Shown piece after piece: positions 57,732 to 64,000 of a DNA stretch of 64,000 nucleotides (the first letter of the stretch is position 1; the number at the start of each line of letters is the position of its first letter). The notes beneath the pieces are model-generated. The model worked only from the letters and a program-made list of their open reading frames with translations, searched no databases and was not told the origin of the DNA. Made by a program: the position numbers and the translations under genes. This DNA is from Nocardia yamanashiensis NBRC 100130. GTDB taxonomy: Bacteria > Actinomycetota > Actinomycetes > Mycobacteriales > Mycobacteriaceae. The stretch lies in the NCBI RefSeq assembly GCF_001613325.1, contig NZ_BDCD01000007.1, positions 248,001 through 312,000 of the forward strand. The letters run 5' to 3'.

Positions 57732-58013
57732 ATGACGACCTGGGACATTGTGGTGACGGTCGGCGAGGAAGACCGACTCGTCTTGATGGAAGCGGCCGAC
57801 GCGGCGGGCATGGGCCTGGAAGCGTATCTGTCCTGGTGCGTCCGGATCCTCGCCATGCAGGCCCGTCCCGGCTCCGGCAAGCAGCACAATCTCCCCGGCC
57901 AGGCCCGGCCGGGACGTCCCGCGCCCGAGGACGACGAATCCGAGGCCGCCGCCTGGGCGGAAACCTTCAGCCAGCGGCTGTCGCACCGGGCCGACCGCAA
58001 GCCCGAGATCTGA
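57732..58013 (+). CDS. Small hypothetical protein
   Basis: A 93-residue acidic protein with a helical N-terminal half (TTWDIVVTVGEEDRLVLMEA, GMGLEAYLSWCVRILAMQ) and a Pro/Gly/Arg-rich disordered second half. No ribosome site is visible; the TAGCGT hexamer at 57718-57723, eight bases before ATG 57732, could be the -10 of a leaderless transcript. No family recognised. Confidence 0.55.
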   Translation: MTTWDIVVTVGEEDRLVLMEAADAAGMGLEAYLSWCVRILAMQARPGSGKQHNLPGQARPGRPAPEDDESEAAAWAETFSQRLSHRADRKPEI

Positions 58014-58178
58014 TCCGGATCGCCGGGCAGCCGCCGTCGTTCCACGCCTGATTCCCCGGCGCGTCGTCGACGACTTGCCTTGCCGGGAACAAGATTTCGC
58101 GCGCGGTTCTTGACCGGGCGGGTGCGTCGCCGGACGATCGAAGCTCATCACAATCGGCACGGACGAAGCGAGAAGCCG

Positions 58179-59522
58179 ATGAGCACCACCAGCTTGAACA
58201 GTGGAAATCTGCTGCCGCCGGGCGGCGCGAACAAGGGGTCCGCGCTGGGGGCGGGGAACTATCTCAGGGTGGGTGACTACTTCTTCAAACAGGGGCCGCG
58301 GTCGGGGTTCTACGCCGTATTGCAGGGCAATGGGGATCTGCGGTTCTACTTCGCGAAACCGGGGGCCACCGGGGGCGCTTACGCCGATATCGATCCGAGC
58401 CAGCCGTATTACTCGGTGGTGGGCGATGCCGGGTCGGCGCATATCGACAAGAGCTGGAAGTTCAATCCGGCGCAGACCAACGGGCAGTACTTCGCGATCA
58501 TCCAGGCCGACGGCAACTTCGTCATCTATCGCGGGACCGGTCCGGCCGACAATCACGGGCCCTGCTGGGCCACGAATACCTGGCAGCAGGGGCCCGGGCC
58601 GAATTATTGGGCGGTGTTCGCGCCGGACGGGAACCTGCAGATCGGTTCGGCTCCGGCGGGGGTGGTGCCGGACAACGGGTTCAATCCGACGTATATCACC
58701 TGGAATTCGAGCCAGAGCTATGCGGCGAATCGGGTCACCGGCGGGAGCAGTCTGCAGGCGGGGCAGTGGATCGCGCGGAATACCGTATTGCCTTCCGCCA
58801 ATGGCAGATACGGGATCAGCCTGGCCGATACCGGGGCGCTCACGCTGGTGTGCGGGACTCCGCCGGGCAGCGGCATTCAGACCGGGCGGCAGGCGTATTG
58901 GAGCAATCGCATCGCCAAACCGGCGTTCGCATGCTTCGCGATCATGCAGAGCGATGGCAATCTCTGCGTCTACAAGGGGACCGATCCGGGGCACAATCAG
59001 GGCTTGTACTGGGCTATCTCGACCAAGGCCCGGCCGCAGGGCAGCTATGTCGCCACGATCACCGACGAGGGCACCCTCGCCGTGTTCGCCGGGACCGATC
59101 CGAATACGGGCGCGGTCTCGTTGTGGAACAACGCCGCGCCCGCGAACCCGACCGCCAATGTGCTCACCATCGTCGCCGGCAACAATCAGACGGTGCACGG
59201 CGGCGGCATCGGGATGGACTGGGTTTCGGCCGCGCCGCTGTCGGTCAAATACGGCAAGGGCAATGGTGTTCCCTTCGCCGGCGTGCCGATCTACTTCTCC
59301 CCCTATGCTCCCGGCGGCGAGGCGATGCGGATCTCGTTCGACGGCAATTCCGAGCAGGCGTACGCCTCCTACACCACCGACAACAGCGGCATCGCCACCA
59401 CACCGAAGGTCTGGGTGTTCATCCTCAGCACCGCCGGCACCACCTTCGATATACGGGCGGCGATCGGCGGGTACAACGGGAATCCGTTCACGGACTTCAT
59501 CATTCACGGTCTCGATCCGTAG
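58179..59522 (+). CDS. Bulb-type (B-)lectin-domain protein
   Basis: A 447-residue protein built from at least four D-mannose-binding bulb-lectin units. Repeats contain QADGNFVIY (perfect QxDxNxVxY mannose-site motif), QSDGNLCVY and DGNLQI-type strands. The last 130 residues (HGGGIGMDWVSAAPLSVKYG through GGYNGNPFTDFIIHG) form a separate beta-rich, Ig-like domain. There is no classical signal peptide, so it may be cytoplasmic or exported without a signal. ATG 58179 has GAAGCGAGAAGCCG upstream. Likely role: binding of mannose-containing glycans. Confidence 0.82.
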   Translation: MSTTSLNSGNLLPPGGANKGSALGAGNYLRVGDYFFKQGPRSGFYAVLQGNGDLRFYFAKPGATGGAYADIDPSQPYYSVVGDAGSAHIDKSWKFNPAQTNGQYFAIIQADGNFVIYRGTGPADNHGPCWATNTWQQGPGPNYWAVFAPDGNLQIGSAPAGVVPDNGFNPTYITWNSSQSYAANRVTGGSSLQAGQWIARNTVLPSANGRYGISLADTGALTLVCGTPPGSGIQTGRQAYWSNRIAKPAFACFAIMQSDGNLCVYKGTDPGHNQGLYWAISTKARPQGSYVATITDEGTLAVFAGTDPNTGAVSLWNNAAPANPTANVLTIVAGNNQTVHGGGIGMDWVSAAPLSVKYGKGNGVPFAGVPIYFSPYAPGGEAMRISFDGNSEQAYASYTTDNSGIATTPKVWVFILSTAGTTFDIRAAIGGYNGNPFTDFIIHGLDP

Positions 59523-59647
59523 GTTCCAGTCCGGGATCGCCGTCAACGCCGCCGACAAATCCGAGCGATCGTTTCGAAACCGTCACAGGAACTAGATCAC
59601 CCTGTTACCTTCCCTCACGAAAGCTATTGAGGGACAGGTGATTCAGT

Positions 59648-60568
59648 TTGTCACTGCATATTCGGCGTTTCGCCGCACTACTATTCGCGACGATCGCGAC
59701 GGCCACGCTGGCCGGAACCGGAACCCCCGCCACCGCCGAGCCCGGTGGCGGCGACGTGGAAATCCAGGATGAGCAGGTGGCGGAACCGTCGGCGGCCTGC
59801 TCCACCGCCGACACCGCCGGCAAGCGCATCACCATGCAGACCGACGACGGCCGCCCCTACCTGGTGTACGTGCCCAAGGGATTGACCGGGGCCGCACCGC
59901 TGATCGTGGCGGTGCACGGCGGCATGAGCTCACCAGACAAGTTCGCCGGTGAGACCGGATTCGACGGATATGCCGAGAGCAAGAAGTTCATCGTCGCCTA
60001 CCCGCGCGGCCCCAAGGCCGAAAGCGGCGGCTACGGCGGCTGGGACTGGGCCAAAGGCTCGGCCGATGTGACCTTCCTGCGCAAGGTGATCACCGGCGTG
60101 ACGGGCAAGTACTGCGTGAACCCGCACCGCGTGCACATGGCCGGCCATTCCAACGGCGGCCAGATGACTTCCCGCATGGCCTGCGATTCCGCGGGCACCA
60201 TCGCCTCCGCGGCCACCTTCGCCTCCTACTTCCCCGGCGGATTCGACTGCTCCCCCAGCCGCGACATCTCCTTCGGCGTCATGCTCGCCGCCAACGACGC
60301 CCTGACCTGGCAAGCCGGCGCCGAATCCAACCGCGACATGTGGCGCATGCACAACAACTGCGGCGCCAAGACCACCGAATCCGGCTACCAGGTCAAGAAC
60401 GGTGAAAGCTACGCCTGCGCAACCGGTTCCGAAGTCGTCTACCGCCTCTACCAAGACCAGCCGACCCCGGAACAGGCCCACAACTGGCCGACCCCAACCG
60501 CAAACCAAAGCTGGAACGCCGACATCTTCAACCGCATGTGGAAACTGTTCGTAGACAACCAGCTTTGA
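59648..60568 (+). CDS. Secreted PHB-depolymerase-like (LpqC-type) esterase
   Basis: A 306-residue exported alpha/beta hydrolase: signal (LHIRRFAALLFATIATATLAG, cleavage after TAEP region), an acidic linker with the first Cys, then LIVAVHGGMSSP (oxyanion loop), the nucleophile MAGHSNGGQM and a C-terminal AHNWPTPT histidine. Esterases of the PHB depolymerase/feruloyl esterase family cut polyesters or ester side chains outside the cell. The start is TTG 59648 with AGGTGA six bases upstream. Cysteines probably form disulfides. Confidence 0.84.
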   Translation: MSLHIRRFAALLFATIATATLAGTGTPATAEPGGGDVEIQDEQVAEPSAACSTADTAGKRITMQTDDGRPYLVYVPKGLTGAAPLIVAVHGGMSSPDKFAGETGFDGYAESKKFIVAYPRGPKAESGGYGGWDWAKGSADVTFLRKVITGVTGKYCVNPHRVHMAGHSNGGQMTSRMACDSAGTIASAATFASYFPGGFDCSPSRDISFGVMLAANDALTWQAGAESNRDMWRMHNNCGAKTTESGYQVKNGESYACATGSEVVYRLYQDQPTPEQAHNWPTPTANQSWNADIFNRMWKLFVDNQL

Positions 60569-60627
60569 TGCGTCGCCGAAAGTGACATCTACATAGCAGG
60601 ATTCGGGCGGGGTCTGGCGTGCGAGCG

Positions 60628-61101
60628 TCAGGCCCCTCCTATGTCAGGCGCCGAGGCGGTATCGATGCGAATGAGCTTGGTGCGCACGGATGCCGCCCTG
60701 ATGTCATCGGGATCGGGAAGCCCGTCGGCGCCTCGGCGAACACCGTAGTAGCGCGAATCTCCAGGCACCGCATGGAGAAACGCGGACAGGCTCTCGGCGA
60801 CGGCCGACGGCTCCGCGACGACGGTCGCGCTGCCCGCGACCTGCCGGCCGGCGACGAGCAGTTCCACGGCGGCGTTGTCGCGCAGGTTGATCCACCATTT
60901 GCTGTCGGTGTAGCAGCTGAGCTGATCGCCCTGCCGGACATATCGGACCACGGCGGTGTACCGATTGCCGGTCTTACGGCCGTTGAACATCAGCAGCATG
61001 GTGTTCTTGCTCATCAGCCGATGCGCACGCGACCGCAGAATCCGCTCGGCCATCCAGTTCACGTAGCCGGGCACGGTGGGCGGAGTAGTGGATGTGCTCA
61101 T
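60628..61101 (-). CDS. Deazaflavin (F420)-dependent nitroreductase-family protein
   Basis: A 157-residue split-beta-barrel protein of the Ddn/FDOR family: ERILRSRAHRLMSKNTMLLM near the N-terminus, GRKTGNRYTAVVRYV (phosphate-binding loop) and KWWINLRDN, typical of F420H2-dependent enzymes. ATG 61101. It diverges from a TetR gene across a palindromic spacer, so it is probably TetR-controlled. Ddn itself activates nitroimidazole drugs in mycobacteria; here the natural substrate is unknown, with quinones a family-based guess. Confidence 0.83.
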   Translation of the reverse strand: MSTSTTPPTVPGYVNWMAERILRSRAHRLMSKNTMLLMFNGRKTGNRYTAVVRYVRQGDQLSCYTDSKWWINLRDNAAVELLVAGRQVAGSATVVAEPSAVAESLSAFLHAVPGDSRYYGVRRGADGLPDPDDIRAASVRTKLIRIDTASAPDIGGA

Positions 61102-61129
61102 GGTTTTGTCCCCCAAGCTATTTCGCACA

Positions 61130-61162
61130 TGTACAACAAGCGAGGCTACCGGCTGTTGTACA
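61130..61162. promoter_or_regulatory. Candidate TetR operator
   Basis: TGTACAACA (61130-61138) and its reverse complement TGTTGTACA (61154-61162), perfect 9-bp arms 15 bases apart, fill the spacer between the nitroreductase and TetR genes. Confidence 0.75.
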
Positions 61163-61183
61163 CGTGTCAAGTAACTTGGTGTG

Positions 61184-61813
61184 ATGGCCACACGACGAAT
61201 GAGCCCCGAGCACAGGCGCAACCAGCTACTCGACGTCGGCGCCGAGCTCTTCGCCGAAAAGCCGTACGAGGACGTGCTGATGGAGGACGTCGCCGATCGC
61301 GCCGGCGTCACCCGCGGCCTGATGTACCACTACTTCCCGAACAAGCGCGACTTCTACACGGCCATCTTCCAACGCGCCAGCGACCGCCTGCTCGCCACCG
61401 CCGACATCGACGACGACCGCCCCTTCACCGAACTCCTGGAAGCCGCCGTCGACACCCACATCCAGTACTTCCTCGACAACGCACGCACCGCCGCAACCGT
61501 GAACCGCGGCGCGCTCTCCGGCGACCCAGCGATCCAAGCCATCATCGCCCGCGAACTCGACACCGTAGGCCAACGCCTCCTCGACAAACTCCAACTAACC
61601 GGCCACGCACGCCACCTAGGCGCCCTCGCCATCCAAGGCTGGCTGGTCTTCGGCCGCACCGTATGCGTCGAATGGTCACAGTCACAATCGATTTCCCGAT
61701 CCGAACTAACCCAACTCTGCCTCGCCGCCTTCACCGGAGCAATCGAACCCGCCCTCACCCTCCGCGACCGGAGCGACCGTTCTCGAGCTCTTCCGGATAT
61801 ACCGGCGTACTAG
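61184..61813 (+). CDS. TetR-family regulator
   Basis: A 209-residue TetR protein: LLDVGAELFAEKPYEDVLME, VADRAGVTRGLMYHYFPNKR (recognition helix) and a helical C-terminal domain (LGALAIQGWLVFGRTVCVEW). ATG 61184 is used; the GTG one codon before is the alternative. It faces the 9-bp inverted repeat that lies over its own and the nitroreductase promoter. Likely repressor of both. Confidence 0.9.
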   Translation: MATRRMSPEHRRNQLLDVGAELFAEKPYEDVLMEDVADRAGVTRGLMYHYFPNKRDFYTAIFQRASDRLLATADIDDDRPFTELLEAAVDTHIQYFLDNARTAATVNRGALSGDPAIQAIIARELDTVGQRLLDKLQLTGHARHLGALAIQGWLVFGRTVCVEWSQSQSISRSELTQLCLAAFTGAIEPALTLRDRSDRSRALPDIPAY

Positions 61814-61856
61814 CCTGCAGGGGCGCACAGTACGGCCATGTCAGTGAGGATGCTCG

Positions 61857-62192
61857 ATGCCGGTGGAAACGATTCCCATGTGGACCGACGAGGGGACCAT
61901 GGTGAGCCTGTGTGATGTGCTGGGGCGATTCGAGGCGAACGATTGGCGGTGGCGGGTCGAAGAATTCGAAGGGGTCGGGCGGTTTCCCTTCGGTGCCAGT
62001 TGGGCCGAATTCGATGCCGGTGTCAAGGCCGGGGGTGTGGTGTTCGATTGGCCGGGAATCCGGCGGTTCGCCGAGGGCTTGGAGCAGATGATCGACGGGC
62101 GGATTGTTGCCGTCGATGCCGATGGCGCGGTTGTGGTGCGGATCGAGGTGTTCGACAGTACCGAGTACGAGATCGTCTCCGGGCCTTGGTAG
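61857..62192 (+). CDS. Small hypothetical protein
   Basis: A 111-residue acidic protein rich in Trp, Phe and Glu (ANDWRWRVEEFEGVGRFPFG, then VVRIEVFDSTEYEIVSGPW). Composition resembles the small immunity-type proteins of polymorphic toxin systems, but no toxin is visible and no family is recognised. ATG 61857 lacks a clear ribosome site. The end overlaps a possible reversed gene fragment at 62162-62479. Confidence 0.6.
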   Translation: MPVETIPMWTDEGTMVSLCDVLGRFEANDWRWRVEEFEGVGRFPFGASWAEFDAGVKAGGVVFDWPGIRRFAEGLEQMIDGRIVAVDADGAVVVRIEVFDSTEYEIVSGPW

Positions 62193-62479
62193 AGGACGCC
62201 GCGGTCGTTGCGGATGTCGTCGAGATCCAGTGGGTGCGAGTGGATTACGGAGACCTGGGCGGCCCAGGCGGCCTCGATCCGGTGCAGCGCGTCGCGTACG
62301 TCGGTCCATCCCGGCAGGCGCCAGATAGCCCACTCCCGGCACGCCAGACCGAGTGCCATTCTGGCCTTGTAACCGATCTTCGCAAGTGCGCGGCCCAGAT
62401 CCGTTGGGAACACGTCGAAGTCGCCGAGGCGCGTGCCGATCTTGTTGCTCCATGGGAAGTCCAGCGGAGCATGGGTCAG
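62162..62479 (-). pseudogene. Possible gene fragment on the minus strand
   Basis: The minus-strand frame between the two + strand genes reads as a Trp-rich, protein-like segment: LDFPWSNKIGTRLGDFDVFP, IGYKARMALGLACREWAIWR and AWAAQVSVIHSHPLDLDDIR. It has no start codon near its beginning (the only ATG is in antisense sequence upstream) and runs into sequence antisense to the neighbour. This suggests a decayed gene or a truncated remnant. It could also be chance. Confidence 0.4.
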
Positions 62480-62558
62480 GCGGCGGGGATGTGAGCCGGG
62501 CGCCGGCGGAATGGCGGGACTGCGCGCCTCGCAGCAGCCGGTATGCGAGACTGGCGCC

Positions 62559-63656
62559 GTGCAGGCCAAACGTAGGGTTCACTTTGTGGGCAGCTTGCCC
62601 GCACAGTTGGACAGTCCCGAGCAGGCTATGGCGTTCGCCGTCGATACGGCCGGTGAGTTCCTCGACGGCATGGTTCCGGGTTGTGAAGCCGACCCGTATC
62701 GCGCTCAGTGGTACATCAGACCGATCATCGACCGGCTCGGCGAGATTCCGGCGCTGGCGCCCGTACGCAGTGGTGACTGGTCTTCGCTGCGCTCCCGCGA
62801 TACGTTTCGGCTGCGGCCGGGCCGATCGCTGGTCGAAGCCGATGTCGATAGCGCGCTCGGCTATGCGAAGGAGACCCGACGGGCCTTGGACGCGCTGGCC
62901 GAACAGCGGCGGACCGATCGCGGACTTCGCTTGCAGGTGGGGATCCCGACACCGTTCGTCGTCGGTTTCATCGCCTTCGAGGCGCGCATGCTCAGGTGGC
63001 GCGGCGGCTTCCCCTACTACCGCCCGATCCTCGACGCCACCGTCAGGGAGATCGTGCGCATCCAGGAAGCGTTGCAGGACAACGTCGTATTCCAACTCGA
63101 ATTGGCCGCCGAGACCCTCCTCTGCGCGGCCGCACCCCCGGGGCTGCGGCAGGGCGCGGCCAGCGCGGCCGGCCGGGCGATCGCACGCCTGGTCACACGC
63201 GCGCCGCACGATTCCCGATTCGGTGTGCACCTGTGCTTCGGCAGCCTCGACGACAAACCGGCCATCCGGCCGAGGTCGACCGCCCCGGTTGTCGCACTGG
63301 CCAACGCGATAGCGCAGCACTGGCCCGCGGGCAGGCACCTCGATTTCATCCACATGCCCATGGGCGACGGCAAACAGGCGCCGGTCCGCCCGCGGTACTA
63401 CGCACCGCTGGCGCGCCTGGAAGTGCCGGCCGGCACGCGCGTGGTCGCCGGGCTCGCCCACCCGGAACAACCGCTCGCGCAGGCCCGCCAGGCGCTGTCG
63501 ATGGCGGAGTCGGCCTACGGCGGTCCCTTGGATGTCGCGGCCCCGTGCGGCCTGGGCCGATACGCGACCGTCGACCGCGCACGATCCGCGGTGGCACACG
63601 CGGTCGCGTTGGCTGAGACAGTTCCGAGCCCGACCCGCGACGGCGGCGGAGAATAG
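62559..63656 (+). CDS. UROD/MetE-like TIM-barrel protein with zinc-site residues
   Basis: A 365-residue protein related to the C-terminal methyltransferase half of cobalamin-independent methionine synthase. Landmarks: HFVGSLPAQLDSPEQA (phosphate/substrate strand), GLRLQVGIPTPFVVGFIAFE, the zinc-ligand-type HLCFGSLDDKP (His-x-Cys) and a C-terminal AAPCGLGRYATVDRA (third thiol ligand). It lacks the N-terminal folate domain of MetE, so methyl donor and acceptor are unknown. GTG 62559 is used, seemingly leaderless. The next gene encodes a DUF574 SAM methyltransferase. Confidence 0.65.
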   Translation: MQAKRRVHFVGSLPAQLDSPEQAMAFAVDTAGEFLDGMVPGCEADPYRAQWYIRPIIDRLGEIPALAPVRSGDWSSLRSRDTFRLRPGRSLVEADVDSALGYAKETRRALDALAEQRRTDRGLRLQVGIPTPFVVGFIAFEARMLRWRGGFPYYRPILDATVREIVRIQEALQDNVVFQLELAAETLLCAAAPPGLRQGAASAAGRAIARLVTRAPHDSRFGVHLCFGSLDDKPAIRPRSTAPVVALANAIAQHWPAGRHLDFIHMPMGDGKQAPVRPRYYAPLARLEVPAGTRVVAGLAHPEQPLAQARQALSMAESAYGGPLDVAAPCGLGRYATVDRARSAVAHAVALAETVPSPTRDGGGE

Positions 63657-63775
63657 GTATTCGTCGGCCTGCCGGGGCGTGTCGAATCATGTTGCGCCGG
63701 AACGCGGTACACCCGAGACTCGACCGGGGCGGCAATTCGCGCACACCCGGCGTGGCGGTCGGCTACGGTTAGTCT

Positions 63776-64000
63776 GTGGCCGAAGGTGCAGATGGACCTG
63801 CCGCGTCGGAGCTTAGACGGAAACCGGACTCGCTCAACCCCGAAGAGGTGAGCTCCGCCCGGGTTTACGACTACTTGCTGGGCGGGAAGGACAATTACGA
63901 GACCGACCGGGCAATGGCCGGCCGGATGCTCTCTCAGGTGCCCGAAATCAAGACTTTGGTCTGGTTCACCCGGGGTTTCCTGCTGAAAGCGGTCGAGATG
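63776..64000 (+). CDS. SAM-dependent methyltransferase, DUF574 family (5' part only)
   Basis: The first 75 residues of a second DUF574 methyltransferase, cut by the window edge. GTG 63776 gives an acidic leader, then the family signature SARVYDYLLGGKDNYETDRA and MLSQVPEIKTL. It resembles the complete protein at 18744-19547. The SAM-binding motif would lie beyond the edge. Confidence 0.88.
   Translation, partial: MAEGADGPAASELRRKPDSLNPEEVSSARVYDYLLGGKDNYETDRAMAGRMLSQVPEIKTLVWFTRGFLLKAVEM

Overview
The window is high-GC actinobacterial chromosome, most likely Nocardia or a close mycolic-acid relative. The signs are SigF with its UsfX-type anti-sigma factor and a UsfY-like protein, a LIP-family secreted lipase, an acyl-CoA carboxylase beta chain, MpaB-family oxygenases, a deazaflavin-dependent nitroreductase, and XRE/DUF397/DUF574 genes. 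About 77 genes fill almost the whole window. No rRNA, tRNA, CRISPR array, insertion sequence or prophage was recognised.

Layout. 0-7 kb: a cut-off SUKH-4-like protein, paired fluoride channels, an ABC1 kinase, an acyl-CoA carboxylase chain and a secreted lipase. 7-16.5 kb: a stress and regulatory island with an Rv2629-like ribosome-associated protein, a proline-rich peptide, the rsbW-sigF operon, STAS and PAS-ANTAR regulators, hemerythrin, CsbD and DUF6328 proteins, a nucleotidyltransferase-BON fusion, a phosphoesterase, a UsfY-like protein and two lipoproteins. 16.5-20.3 kb: a WhiJ/BldB-like cluster (frameshifted XRE regulator, DUF397, DUF574 methyltransferase, small orphan proteins). 20.3-33 kb: regulators with metabolic and membrane genes, two MpaB oxygenases, an HpnE-like oxidase, an amino-acid permease and a second ABC1 kinase. 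33-38.5 kb: a TetR-controlled hydrolase/SRPBCC/flavin monooxygenase operon converging on an epimerase and an ATP-dependent DNA ligase. 38.5-45 kb: small membrane proteins, a hydroxyacid dehydrogenase, a secreted TAP-like peptidase and a MarR-controlled set. 45-55 kb: a second PAS-ANTAR protein, an AfsR/SARP regulator, a second hemerythrin, pirin, a duplicated-RDD protein and a second CsbD/DUF6328/lipoprotein module. 55-64 kb: two RibD-type reductases around a LysR gene, a bulb-type lectin, a PHB-depolymerase-like esterase, a nitroreductase/TetR pair, a MetE-like protein and a cut-off second DUF574 gene.

The most coherent signal is a set of sites of the form GNTT-N15-GGG(T/A)A(T/G/C), the shape of the SigF/SigB-family promoter. 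They lie in front of the rsbW-sigF operon itself and of seven or more genes elsewhere in the window: the Rv2629-like gene, both CsbD genes, both DUF6328 genes, the nucleotidyltransferase-BON gene, the usfY-like operon and two membrane-protein genes. Two pairs are divergent, back to back, at the duplicated CsbD/DUF6328 loci. This suggests a locally clustered and partly duplicated SigF regulon of small stress proteins with unknown functions.
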